Origin: Sulfomarinibacter sp963733915
GTDB taxonomy: Bacteria > Acidobacteriota > Thermoanaerobaculia > Thermoanaerobaculales > Sulfomarinibacteraceae
Direction of reading: 5' to 3'
Assembly (NCBI GenBank): GCA_963733915.1
Contig: CAVTEP010000006.1
Location: 124,001 to 188,000 of the forward strand
Length of the DNA: 64,000 bases
Every line of letters begins with the position of its first letter. Position 1 is the stretch's first letter. Shown here in pieces: positions 45,666 through 54,518 of this stretch. A program made the position numbers and the translations under genes. A model generated the notes under the pieces. The model was not told the origin of the DNA and made no database searches. It was given only the letters and a program-made list of their open reading frames with translations.

Positions 45666-46057
45666 TCCTGGTCGACTCCAACATTCCGATGTACCTGGTG
45701 GGCGCGGAGCACCCGCACAAGGTCGATTCTCGGCGCCTTCTCGAGCGGGCCGTCGCCGAGAGACGACGGTTGGTCACCGACACCGAGGTCCTCCAGGAAA
45801 TCCTCCACCGATACGTGGCGATTGACCGACGCGACGCCATCCAGCCGTGCTTCGAGGTCTTGCTCGAGCTTGTCGACGAGGTGCTGGCGGTGGACCTCGA
45901 GATTGTCGAGGGTGCCAGGGACATCGTGATCGGTCACCCGGATCTCACGGCTCGGGATGCCGTTCACCTCGCCGTCATGCGGGGGCACGGGATCGAGCAG
46001 ATCCTGACGTTCGATCGTCACTTTGACGGTCTGCCGGGCGTGACCCGACTGAGGTGA
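45662..46057 (+). CDS. PIN-domain toxin (VapC-like ribonuclease)
   Basis: A 131-aa PIN domain. Acidic residues expected for Mg-dependent RNA cleavage are present: ILVDSNIPMYLVG (Asp5), TDTEVLQEILHRY (Glu), DLTARDAVHLAVM (Asp) and ILTFDRHFDGL (Asp). VapC toxins cut tRNA or rRNA when released from VapB. GTG 45662 overlaps the antitoxin stop, giving tight coupling. No mutation of key residues is seen, so it is probably active. Confidence 0.85.
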   Translation: MILVDSNIPMYLVGAEHPHKVDSRRLLERAVAERRRLVTDTEVLQEILHRYVAIDRRDAIQPCFEVLLELVDEVLAVDLEIVEGARDIVIGHPDLTARDAVHLAVMRGHGIEQILTFDRHFDGLPGVTRLR

Positions 46058-46211
46058 GTCAGCCGAAGTGGGGTCCCGGGGCTGGAGAGCGCCGCCGATT
46101 TCGAGTTCCGAAATATGGTCGGTAAAATCGCGCCGGATTTCATCGACGCAGTCGGGAGCCATCCCCCTTTGCCCCTTTTCTCCTCTGGGTTGCAACAGGC
46201 GCGGGTTTGAA

Positions 46212-46240
46212 TTGACACGGCCTGCCTCGCGCCGTAGCAT
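46212..46240 (+). promoter_or_regulatory. Promoter of tRNA-Arg
   Basis: TTGACA (46212-46217), a 17-bp spacer and TAGCAT (46235-46240) predict a start near 46247, 7 bp before the tRNA. The -35 is a perfect consensus. Confidence 0.7.
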
Positions 46241-46253
46241 CGGACCCCCGTGC

Positions 46254-46330
46254 GGGGCTATAGCTCAGGTGGATAGAGCGGAGGTTTCCTAAACCTTAGG
46301 TCGCAGGTTCGAGTCCTGCTAGCCCCGCCA
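46254..46330 (+). tRNA. tRNA-Arg (anticodon CCT)
   Basis: A 77-nt cloverleaf with acceptor GGGGCTA/TAGCCCC, D-arm GCTC...GAGC, anticodon stem GAGGT/ACCTT with loop TTCCTAA (T33, anticodon CCT), T-arm CAGG/CCTG with GTTCGAGTC, and encoded CCA at 46328-46330. Confidence 0.95.
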
Positions 46331-46346
46331 GCCGTTTTCGCCCCGT

Positions 46347-48149
46347 TCACTCGAGCAGACACCACTCGATTCCGCCGGGTCCCTTGCCGAAGCGAACGAC
46401 GCCCCTGGTGGTCGCCCTGAGCCGCCCGCAGAGCCCGACGGCGTCGCTCCCCCAACTCGGCGTGACCACGAAAGTGCCCGGCCCGAAGGAGCGGATAGTA
46501 CTTTCCAGGCGGGTGCGGTTCAGCGTCCGGGTGGACAGCCTATGGCCCCGGACTCCGGGGAGGAGCGCCCGATAGGCCTGGTGGTCGAAATGCTCGGATT
46601 CATCGACGACGACAATGGTTTGCACGGTTCCGAGTTGGTAGGCGGTGCGGACGATGTGATCTCGAGCTTCGTCGCCGGAATACCTTGGGTACCGAACGAA
46701 GGTGATCTCCAGGTTCCACCACGCCGATATCGCCACCACCCCGGCAATTGCGATCGAGATTGCCGCCAGCAGCCTCTTGCGGGTGGAAATCCAGCGAATG
46801 CGGAGGATGCGGTCGAGCACGAGGGCCGGAAAGAGCAGGATGAACGGGGTGACGCCGACAAGCCGTGGCGAAAACGGGGCGTCGACCGTCAGCACACCGC
46901 CCGCGATCAAGGTTCCCAAAAAGACGACCCACAGCAGTTGGCCGCCGGGTTGCCGGATGAGCACCAGCGCGTAGGCCAGACCGGCGAGGAACAGGGGCAT
47001 CAGATAGGGGTCGATGAATTGGTTCTGAAGCCCGTACTGAACGGAGGTGTCGCCTCTGGCGCCGACAAACAGCCCAGCGAGCCTCACCCCGTTTTTGGTC
47101 AACAGGGAGAGCGGATTCGAGGTTCCATATGTAATTTTCACGTGTTCCGTATTCTCGTCTGAAAGCAGGAACACCTTGGATGGCCTGGACGTGGCGGCGT
47201 GCGCGTCGCGGATGTAGTGGGCCGCCAGCGGAGCAAAGGTGATCGCAGACAGGACCGCTGTGACGGCCAGTCCGCGGACCGCGACGACACCGCGGCGCCG
47301 ATCGCCGAGCCACCAGGAAAAAACCCAGGTGGTGAGGATGATGGGCGTCAACCACGCCGCGTAGTAGGTCTGACAGGCGATGCCGATGACAACACCGGCA
47401 GCGCCGAAGATCACCGGGCTGCGCCGGTCGACGGCTACGCCGAAGAGCAGCAGGGCCAATGTCGAAAGCGATGCAGCCTGCATGTAGTGGAAGCCGGCCC
47501 TGCTGAAATGCAGGTGCCAGTGAAAGGGAGTCGTGAGCAGCAGGAGCAGCATGGCGGCACGAATGCCGAACAGCCGCCGTACCAGCAGGTAGGCCGCGAG
47601 CAGTGAGAGCACGCCGAGGGCGGCCGTTCCGAGACGGAGCGCCAGCAGGTCCGGAGCGATCACCCGCAGCGGGATGCTGGTCATGAAGAAGCCGAGATTC
47701 GGGCATTCGAACCAACCGGTGTCGAAGATCGGTCGATGGCCGTCAAGAAAGTTCTGGGCCTCCAAGAGGCAGCTCATCTCGTCGTTGTGGAGGGCGACCG
47801 GTAGCCGTTCGACGGCCACGGTTCGGAGGAGAGTGGCCGCGGCCAGGATGATGACAAGGGCGATCAGCTCAGTGCGCCGCCAGGCGGGCTGGTCGGTACT
47901 CGCGGCGCCAAACGGCGGCCGGCCGCTAGAGCGCTCCCATCCGGCGATGGCCGAGAGCGCCAGACCCCACCCAACAACCCATGCGACCAGGGCCAGGACC
48001 CGGTGGTCGTCTGACTCGCCGAAGACAACGGCGACGGCTGCGCACGAGGCTGCAAGCGCGACGGAGAGAGCAAGCAGCGCGGCGCGAGCCGACCTGCCGA
48101 GCCTGGCCTCCGTCGCCCCGCTGTTCCAGTCTTGCGGCACGACCATCAT
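46347..48149 (-). CDS. ArnT/PMT-type membrane glycosyltransferase
   Basis: A 600-aa inner-membrane protein with about 11-12 helices, of the GT39/GT83 type that uses lipid-linked sugars. The first extracytoplasmic loop has PVALHNDEMSCLLEAQNF, with the Asp-Glu expected near the active site. HFSRAGFHYMQAASLSTLALLLFG and ARGDTSVQYGLQNQF follow. The C-terminal third is a periplasmic domain (VRTAYQLGTVQTIVVVDESEHFD). The start is placed at the ATG pair 48146/48149 because the frame upstream is non-coding in composition. It probably modifies cell-surface glycans. Convergent tRNA-Arg lies 16 bp away. Confidence 0.75.
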   Translation of the reverse strand: MMVVPQDWNSGATEARLGRSARAALLALSVALAASCAAVAVVFGESDDHRVLALVAWVVGWGLALSAIAGWERSSGRPPFGAASTDQPAWRRTELIALVIILAAATLLRTVAVERLPVALHNDEMSCLLEAQNFLDGHRPIFDTGWFECPNLGFFMTSIPLRVIAPDLLALRLGTAALGVLSLLAAYLLVRRLFGIRAAMLLLLLTTPFHWHLHFSRAGFHYMQAASLSTLALLLFGVAVDRRSPVIFGAAGVVIGIACQTYYAAWLTPIILTTWVFSWWLGDRRRGVVAVRGLAVTAVLSAITFAPLAAHYIRDAHAATSRPSKVFLLSDENTEHVKITYGTSNPLSLLTKNGVRLAGLFVGARGDTSVQYGLQNQFIDPYLMPLFLAGLAYALVLIRQPGGQLLWVVFLGTLIAGGVLTVDAPFSPRLVGVTPFILLFPALVLDRILRIRWISTRKRLLAAISIAIAGVVAISAWWNLEITFVRYPRYSGDEARDHIVRTAYQLGTVQTIVVVDESEHFDHQAYRALLPGVRGHRLSTRTLNRTRLESTIRSFGPGTFVVTPSWGSDAVGLCGRLRATTRGVVRFGKGPGGIEWCLLE

Positions 48150-48242
48150 GATATCGCAGGGCAGGACCGGATCCTTCACTCTCCGCGGAGGCCGGCAACG
48201 TCGAGAGGGCCGCAATAGAACTGTTCTCGCTGCCTTCGCACT

Positions 48243-48435
48243 TCGTTCAAACGTTCGAACGTTGAACGTTAAAACGTTCCGCCCGCCCACCCGAATGCGA
48301 CTTCGGATCGCGGACCTCTTGACGATCCGTTCCTTTTCCCCTCTTCCCCTTTTCTCCTTTTCTCCTTTTCTCCTTTTCCCAAAACCGCCTTCTGTCGGCA
48401 ACGTTCTAACGTTCTAACGTGCTAACGTTCTAACG
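48243..48435. repeat. Inverted octamer-array element 5 (AACGTTCT units)
   Basis: The left arm at 48243-48280 has CGTTCAAACGTTCGAACGTTG-type units, followed by GCCCGCCCACCC (48281-48292). The right arm at 48400-48435 is AACGTTCT repeated four times with one change. Inside lies a separate pyrimidine array of TTTTCTCC units (48331-48380). The element sits between divergent genes, 24 bp before the hydrolase ATG. Confidence 0.82.
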
Positions 48436-48459
48436 ATCGCGAATTGATCGGCGAAGCCT

Positions 48460-49294
48460 ATGCGAATCCTCATCACCTTGGTCGTCTGTTTCGCTGGGAT
48501 GGTCCTCTTGATGGCCCTGTTCGAGCGATCGCTGATTTTCTTTCCGACCCGGTATCCCGAGGGCTTCTGGGACACCGAGGCGGTCGCCCGGGGTTCGGGC
48601 TGCGTGATCGAGGACAGATATTTTGTTGCCGAGGACGGGCTTCGACTCCACGGATGGTGGTGCCGGCGGGTGGCGGGCGAGGCCGACGACCCGGTGTTGC
48701 TCTTCTTCCACGGCAATGCCGGCAACCTCAGCGACCGTGCGGGTCTGGCGATCGAGCTGGCAACGCGAACCCGGGCCGAAGTGTTCATCGTCGGCTACCG
48801 GGGCTATGGCCGCAGCGAGGGACGGCCCGACGAGGATGGGCTGTATCTGGACGCGCACGCGGCCTGGCGGCACCTGACGGAGGATGGCGTCAAACCAGGG
48901 CGCATCGTGATCTTCGGCAAGTCGCTCGGCGGCGCGGTGGCGGTTGATCTCGCACTCCGGGCACCGGCGGCGGGGTTGATCGTCGAGTCGAGCTTCAGCT
49001 CGATCCCCGACATGGCTCGCGCCCACTACCCCTTCGTTCCGAGGTTCATGATCCGCACCCGGATGGATTCGTTGGCCAAGGTCCCATCCGTCTCCTGCCC
49101 AAAGCTGTTTATCCACTCGCGCGTTGACGAGGTGGTGCCGTACCGGCTCGGCCGTCTGCCTGTTCGATGCGGCCTCCGAGCCGAAGAGCTTTTTCGAGGT
49201 GGTCGGGGCGGGGCATAACGAGACCTGGATCGTCGGTGGTGACGCGTACTTTAACGCGATCGGCGAGTTCGTCGCGAGCGCCGTTCAACGTTAA
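48460..49294 (+). CDS. Alpha/beta-hydrolase (BEM46/YfhR-like), frameshift near 49163
   Basis: A 277-aa membrane-anchored serine hydrolase. The N-terminal helix (ILITLVVCFAGMVLLMALF) is followed by the core LLFFHGNAGNLSDRAGLAI and the nucleophile elbow GKSLGGAVAV. KLFIHSRVDEVVPYRLGR carries the Asp. An extra C at CTGCCTGTTC shifts the frame; the corrected end reads LFDAASEPKSFFEVV, then GAGHNETW with the catalytic His, and stops at 49294. The span equals 278 codons plus one. The stop codon is inside the left arm of element 6. Confidence 0.8.
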
Positions 49295-49454
49295 GACGTT
49301 GAAACGTTAGAACGTTTCCACCCATCCTCCCCCAAACGACAAAACGGGGTGCGAAATGGGCTCGACGTCTGTTGCCTGGTGCGAAGCGCCGACCGGTAAA
49401 CTGGAGGTGGGTGGGCGGAACGTTGAACGTTCAAACGTTCTAACGTTCAAACGT
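49282..49454. repeat. Inverted octamer-array element 6 (AACGTTCT-type units)
   Basis: The left arm at 49282-49319 (CGTTCAACGTTAAGACGTTG units) ends in CCACCCATCCTCCCCC. The G-rich block GGAGGTGGGTGGGCGG (49403-49418) leads to the right arm at 49419-49454 (AACGTTGAACGTTCAAACG and so on). The left arm overlaps the hydrolase stop and the right arm ends at the stop codon of the convergent DUF4136 gene. It shares its unit with element 5. Confidence 0.84.
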
Positions 49455-50026
49455 CATTGCGCCTGCGCTGCCTGGCGCTGTTTTTTCCACTCTTCGCCGA
49501 TCTTGTCGAGCGCCTGCTCGATCGTCTTTTGCGCTTTGGCGGGGCTCGGGTCATCCGGGATCGCGCCGACCACGGTGCCGCGCCAGATGAGTTCGTTTTT
49601 TGCTGGGTACCAGGCGTCGATGACCAGGGTGCCTCGGCTGTAGCTCTTGACGTCCATGCCGCTGCCCCACAACGGGCTCCAATACCAGCCCCAGCTGTAG
49701 GTGTAGCTGTAGAGGGTGACGTCCATCTTCATCTCCTGTTTCACGTTGGTGTGATAGGTGACGCAGATGTCCGGATTGTCGTCGACGTCGACCGCGACGA
49801 GCCCGCTTTCTTTGAAGCGAATGATGATCAGGTACTTGATCATCTCGTGGATCGGCGGCGCCGAATCGGCGACCGAGGTCTCCAAGGTTTCGACGTAGGC
49901 GAAGGTCTTGATCGCCCCGAAGTCCGCGTTGCGATCAAAATCGACATAGGCTTTCTTCTTGGCCGCGCCGGCCGTTCCGACGACCAGCAGAGTCATGACG
50001 GTCAGAGTCAGTATCGTCTTGCGCAT
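49454..50026 (-). CDS. DUF4136-family exported protein
   Basis: A 190-aa protein with a signal peptide ending TLLVVGTAGAAKK. The body matches the DUF4136 pattern: VDFDRNADFGAIKTFAYVE near the start, ICVTYHTNVKQEM in the middle and GTLVIDAWYPAKNELIWRGTVVGAI near the end. These proteins are envelope-associated and of unknown function. ATG 50026 has AAGGAG upstream. It is followed only by element 6. Confidence 0.85.
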   Translation of the reverse strand: MRKTILTLTVMTLLVVGTAGAAKKKAYVDFDRNADFGAIKTFAYVETLETSVADSAPPIHEMIKYLIIIRFKESGLVAVDVDDNPDICVTYHTNVKQEMKMDVTLYSYTYSWGWYWSPLWGSGMDVKSYSRGTLVIDAWYPAKNELIWRGTVVGAIPDDPSPAKAQKTIEQALDKIGEEWKKQRQAAQAQ

Positions 50027-50141
50027 TGTTGCTCCTTGTTCGTGTCGCAGCGACTGGCCACAGCTTTTTTGGCAAGGTCGCTGCGGGATCGGTATGGCGA
50101 CCAATCTGACGCATAGGATCTCACATCCGCGGAGAATCGGT

Positions 50142-53100
50142 TCAAAAGCCGCCGTCTGACGATGACAGCCTGTCGATCCGACGGCGGAGATCGTCGGTCT
50201 CACGCCCGAGCAGAGGATTGGACTCGAGCGCACGGTTCAGACTCGTGTTCGCCTCGGCGACAAGCGCTGCGCGGCTCAAGGCGTCGGTCTCCGATTCCGC
50301 CCGGATCACCTTGAGAGCGGCGTCGGTGGCCATGGCGCTGGCGAGGCCGGGGTTCTGCTCCAAGGCCAGCTCGACGAGTCGTGTTCCTGCAACGAGGTCG
50401 GCCCGTACCGACCGGCCGCGACTGAGACGCCACTCGGCGCGCCAGCGGTGGACCTCGGCCGCGCTCTGATAGGCGACCGCGTTTTGCGGGTTGGCGATCA
50501 GGGCCTTGTCGGCGGCCGACGCGGCCGCATCGAGGTAGTCCGCGGGCGAGGACCCGGAGATCAGCGCCCAACGCGCGGCCGCAATCTCGACCGCGGTGAG
50601 CTCGGGGTAGGCCCAGAATATCTGGGGATTGAGCGCCAGGGCGTGTTCGAGATCGACGCGCGCACCGTCGAGGGAGGGAGTCGGGTCGTCTCCGTTTTCA
50701 AGGCTGTACATGGCCAACGTGCGTCCGGCGAGGCCGCGGTTGGCAAAGGCGTACGCGTAGGCCGGATTGCGCTCGATGGCCGCATTGAATGCGGCGACGG
50801 CCTCGTCGATAGTGGCGCGCGGGTCGGCGCCGGTCCGCTGCTCGTAGATCGCCCGACGCCAGAGCGCGATGCCGGAGTTGTTGTAGGCGTTGGCGTAGGC
50901 TGGGTTGAGCTCGATGGCGCGCCGGAACGCCCCGATTGCACGGTCGAGCGAGGGTCGCGGGTCGAGACCGATGCCCATCTCGTAGCGAGCCACTCGCTCC
51001 CAGGCGTAGCCGAGCTCATCGTGGGCGAGGACGGCTCCGGGGTCGATCGCGATCGCGGCCTCGAAGCTCGCCACCGCCCGCTCGAGGGTGGGGCGTGGGT
51101 CGTCGCCGCGCGACAGCTCGCGGAGCGCAGACACCGTGAGGGCGCCACCCCGGGTGGAGTGTGCCGCGACGCTGTCAGGATCGAGCTCGATGGCGCGGTC
51201 GGCGGTGGCGACGGCCTGCTCGAGGAATGGCGTCGGGTCGCCGCCGCGGTCATTGAGCAGGTCTGCCCACCGCCAGTAGAGGTGCGACAGCCGCTCGTGG
51301 ACCGAAGCGCGCTCGGGATCGATGCGGAGCGATCGGTCGCAGGCGTCGACCGCTCCCTCGAAGGCCTCGACCACCGGTTCGCCGCGCCGGCTTCGGATTT
51401 CGAGGATCTGGGTCCAGCGACCGCACTCGCCCTCGTGGACGCTGGGATCGGATCGGGCGATGTCGGCAGCCACGGCGTAGGCGCCGCCGGCCTCGGCGAG
51501 AAGATCGAGGGCGTTGTCCGCCTCTCCGTGGAGGGCCCGCTCGGAACCCATTTCGAGCAGGATGTCACCCTCCAGTCGCTTGGCCTCGTAGAGCCACTCC
51601 TCTTGGTTGAAGGCGCTGCGAGTCTTCTCGAGGGCCTCGTCGAGGTGGCCGCCGTAAAAGGCGATGAGCGCTTCGGCGTAGCCGGAACCCTCCAGCGACG
51701 AAGCGCTCCCGGATTGAAGATGTTCGAGCGCGGGATCACGGAGCTCGAGTTCGATCTGGGTAATGCGGGCGGCGCGCAGCTGTTCGTTTTCGATGCGGCG
51801 AGCGAGGTCCAGCTCGCGCAGGTAGAGGCGTCCGAGGACCAGGCCGAGGGCGTAGTCGACGCCGGGCCCACCGTAGCCCTGATCGAGAGCGATTTCGAGG
51901 TGGCGCCGCGCCTTCTGATCCTCCTGCAGGGTCAGATAGCCGCGTCCCAGCGCATAGTTTCCGGGACCGGCGCTGATCGGGCCGAGGAGCTCCATTTCAC
52001 CTTCGATGTCGGCCATTCGCTGCCGGATGGCGCCTCTCTCCGGCGTCCGGTCGTGGAGGGGCATCATCGCCGCGATTCTCGCGAAGCCCTCGATCTCGTT
52101 GGCCTGCTCGGTCAGCGACTGGGCGATCTCGGCCTGCTTCCGGGTGCGCAAATTGGCGCGGAGACTGAGGGCGCCCAGGGCGGTGAATGCGAGAGCGGCG
52201 ATGACCGCTGCGGTCACCAGCCCCGGGTGCTTGCGAATTTTCTTGCCGACTTTGTAGAGCAGGCTGGCGGGGCGCGCTGCGATGGGTTCGCCGGCGAGGA
52301 ATCGGCGCAGGTCTTCGGAGGCTTCGCGGGCAGTGGCGTAGCGCCGGTCCTGCTCCTTTTCCAGACATTTGATCACGATGGTCTCGAGATCCACCGGGAT
52401 CGTCGGGTCGATACGGTGCGGCGGCACCGGGTCGCGTTCGGTGACGCCGGAGATCACCTCGGGGTAGGCGCCCGCGTAGGGTGATTGGCCGGTGAGAAAC
52501 CAGTACAGGGTGGCTCCGAGACCGTAGACGTCCGTTCGGCGGTCGAGCTTGGAGGTTTCGCCGCGGATCTGCTCCGGCGAGCAGAAGGCGGGAGTGCCGA
52601 GAACCATGCCCGAGACAGTGAGTTCGTGCGGCGTGTCGATCTCTCTCGCAATGCCGAAGTCGACGACGTACGGGTGCCAGCCGCCGTCCGGGGTGCGATC
52701 AACGAGAATGTTGGCCGGTTTGATGTCGCGGTGGATGAGGCCCGCCTGGTGGGCGGCGTGCAGGGCGTCCGCCACGTCGACCATGATCTGTACCTTCTGC
52801 CGTAGCTCTACCAGATCGGCGATCTCCTTGATCGAACCGCCGGCCACGTACTGCATGGCGATGTAGGAGTGACCCATCGCCTCGCCGACCTCGTACACGG
52901 GGCACAGGTTCTCGTGCTCGACCTTGGCTTGCACCTGGGCCTCGCGGACAAATCGTTTGATCTGCTCGGGATCGTCCCGGCGCAGGAATTTGAGGGCGAC
53001 AAAACGGCCGAGACGCGGATCGCGCGCCTTGAAGACGTCGCCCATGCCGCCGCGGCCGATGAAGTCGACAAACTCGTAGCGGTCCCAGCCGGGAACCGGG

Positions 53101-53432
53101 AAGACCTCGAAAGGGTCGCTCCCCAAAGCTGGTGACCCGCGGTCGGTGTCGTAGGCGGACGGTTCGCGTGGAAGCCAGTCGTCGTCGTCGAGACCGAGCT
53201 CACGGGCAAGCCGGGCGAGGGTGTCGTCCTCGATCAGGTGCTCGGGAATCACCACCGGCCGCGAGTCATCAACGAGGTCGTAGAGTCCGGCCGCCTGCAG
53301 ACGCGCGCGGACCTCTGCCAGGGTGGACTCGGCCTCGTCTTCCGAGATCAGCCCGCGTTCCGCCGCCATGCGGAGGACCCGCTCGGCCCCGGCCGCTGTG
53401 TCAGGTTTTCCGGTGTCGTGTTCGGATGTCAT
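50142..53432 (-). CDS. Transmembrane Ser/Thr protein kinase with TPR repeats
   Basis: A 1096-aa PknB-type kinase. Residues 1-115 form an N-terminal helical/linker region. The kinase domain, about 120-390, has GRGGMGDVFKA (P-loop), VALKFL (Lys148), LIHRDIKPANILVD (catalytic loop) and VDFGIARE (Mg-binding) plus CSPEQIRG. One transmembrane helix (GLVTAAVIAALAFTALGALSL) lies near 405-425. The rest, about 600 residues, is a long array of TPR-like units: many share AIELDPDSVAAHS-, AIAIDPGAVLAHD- or AIELNPAYANAYNN-type ends. The kinase is cytosolic and the TPR array probably periplasmic, suggesting a sensor of envelope signals. Targets are unknown. Confidence 0.9.
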   Translation of the reverse strand: MTSEHDTGKPDTAAGAERVLRMAAERGLISEDEAESTLAEVRARLQAAGLYDLVDDSRPVVIPEHLIEDDTLARLARELGLDDDDWLPREPSAYDTDRGSPALGSDPFEVFPVPGWDRYEFVDFIGRGGMGDVFKARDPRLGRFVALKFLRRDDPEQIKRFVREAQVQAKVEHENLCPVYEVGEAMGHSYIAMQYVAGGSIKEIADLVELRQKVQIMVDVADALHAAHQAGLIHRDIKPANILVDRTPDGGWHPYVVDFGIAREIDTPHELTVSGMVLGTPAFCSPEQIRGETSKLDRRTDVYGLGATLYWFLTGQSPYAGAYPEVISGVTERDPVPPHRIDPTIPVDLETIVIKCLEKEQDRRYATAREASEDLRRFLAGEPIAARPASLLYKVGKKIRKHPGLVTAAVIAALAFTALGALSLRANLRTRKQAEIAQSLTEQANEIEGFARIAAMMPLHDRTPERGAIRQRMADIEGEMELLGPISAGPGNYALGRGYLTLQEDQKARRHLEIALDQGYGGPGVDYALGLVLGRLYLRELDLARRIENEQLRAARITQIELELRDPALEHLQSGSASSLEGSGYAEALIAFYGGHLDEALEKTRSAFNQEEWLYEAKRLEGDILLEMGSERALHGEADNALDLLAEAGGAYAVAADIARSDPSVHEGECGRWTQILEIRSRRGEPVVEAFEGAVDACDRSLRIDPERASVHERLSHLYWRWADLLNDRGGDPTPFLEQAVATADRAIELDPDSVAAHSTRGGALTVSALRELSRGDDPRPTLERAVASFEAAIAIDPGAVLAHDELGYAWERVARYEMGIGLDPRPSLDRAIGAFRRAIELNPAYANAYNNSGIALWRRAIYEQRTGADPRATIDEAVAAFNAAIERNPAYAYAFANRGLAGRTLAMYSLENGDDPTPSLDGARVDLEHALALNPQIFWAYPELTAVEIAAARWALISGSSPADYLDAAASAADKALIANPQNAVAYQSAAEVHRWRAEWRLSRGRSVRADLVAGTRLVELALEQNPGLASAMATDAALKVIRAESETDALSRAALVAEANTSLNRALESNPLLGRETDDLRRRIDRLSSSDGGF

Positions 53433-53463
53433 CGTGTCCGTCTCGGACGACTATAGCGCGAAC

Positions 53464-53660
53464 GCCCGCCCCCGCCACCCACCGGATGCAGGATGCAGGA
53501 TGCAGGATGCTGCAATCAGCATGAAATTTCAGACCGTCATTTCGAGGGCCGGGTGGGCGGAAATCCGAATTCCAGAATCCAAAATCCAAAAATTCTCCCA
53601 TGGTGGGTAGGCGGATCCAGGATCGTGCCTCCTGTACCCTGCATCCTGAATCCTGCATCC
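53464..53660. repeat. Nested heptamer-array element 7 (GGATGCA and ATCCAAA units)
   Basis: CGCCCGCCCCCGCCACCCACC (53464 on) is followed by GGATGCA repeated nearly four times (53484-53510). Inside lies GGGTGGGCGG (53551-53560) with an AATCCAAA-type array (53561-53595) and a second block GGTGGGTAGGCGG. The inverted outer arm TGCATCCTGAATCCTGCATCC lies near 53640-53660. So one element is nested within another. Confidence 0.78.
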
Positions 53661-53676
53661 CGCGTCGGGTCCAGCG

Positions 53677-54370
53677 TCACTCTCCGACGGTCGCCTTGAC
53701 GATGTAGTCGAGCTTGGGGAACTCCCCCTTGAGGTAGGGGTTGCCGCTGCGGAAGAGACGGCCCTGAGAGGGCCCCTTTCCGCTGGGCGCACCTTCGCCG
53801 TAGCCGCTGTAAAGACCGGTCACCGTTTCGAAACCCTCTACCACTTCTCCAAAGGGCGCAAAGCCCGAGGCGTCGAGATAGGAGTTGTTGCCGTAGTTGA
53901 TGAAGAACTGGGTGGTGCGGCTGTTGGGCTGGGAGCTCATGGCAAAGGTCACCTTGCCGCGGGTGTTCGACTGCGCGACCGGGTCGTCCTTGATGCGGGC
54001 GTTCGACCATGCGGCAGTCACCGCCGGGTCGCCGTTCATCCCCGCCTGGGCCATGAAACCGGTGATGACCCGGTAGAAGGCGACATCGTCGTAGTAGCCG
54101 ATCTTGACCAGGTTGTAGAATCGGTCGGCGGCACGCGGCGCCCAATCGCGGTGGACCTCGATGACAAAGTCGCCGGTCGTGGTCACCACTTTGACCCGGA
54201 ATGTGTCCGGCGCCCGTTCGGTGGCCAGGGACGGATCGAGGAGGGCGGGGTTGGGCTGTCCGGTGGTTGTCTTCTCGTCGCCAGCGGACAGAACGGCAGT
54301 GGCGCCTATCAGAACCACCGCGCAATACAGTGCTGTGATCGCGAAACGGGTTGGTCGGGTGTGTGACATG
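53677..54370 (-). CDS. Cyclophilin-type peptidyl-prolyl isomerase, exported
   Basis: A 230-aa protein with signal peptide (residues 1-28, ending GATAVLSAGDE). The cyclophilin domain (about 55-225) has VEVHRDWAPRAADRFYNLV-like start (IEVHRDWAPRAADRFYNLV), VAFYRVITGFMAQAG holding the catalytic Arg, and the TTQFFINYGNNSYLD segment. It would assist folding of exported proteins in the periplasm. ATG 54370 follows AAGGAGT. No other folding factor is next to it. Confidence 0.9.
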
Positions 54371-54420
54371 TCGGTACTCCTTTTCGAATCCTCTATAGGT
54401 GCGCACGGTTTCACACCTGT

Positions 54421-54490
54421 GGAGGGTACGGGCGGAAACTCAAAACTCAAAACTCAAAACTCAAAACTCAAAACTTGCACTGCCGTACCC
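54421..54490 (-). repeat. Half heptamer-array element 8 (AAACTCA units)
   Basis: GGAGGGTACGGGCGG (54421-54435) precedes AAACTCA repeated five times (54436-54475). GGGTACGG (54424-54431) pairs with CCGTACCC (54483-54490), closing a hairpin with the array as its loop. It lies between the DUF2270 and cyclophilin genes. Confidence 0.8.
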
Positions 54491-54518
54491 GATCACTCAC
54501 AACCTCGAATCGCGGCTT

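Noticed and set aside
50448..52484. Forward open frame of 678 codons
   Set aside because: Antisense to the TPR part of the Ser/Thr kinase, which has clear kinase motifs. The forward translation has no domain and repeats only because the TPR codons repeat.
53484..53510. Simple microsatellite explanation for GGATGCA units
   Set aside because: A plain microsatellite would not come with an inverted matching arm 130 bp away and conserved C-rich/G-rich blocks.
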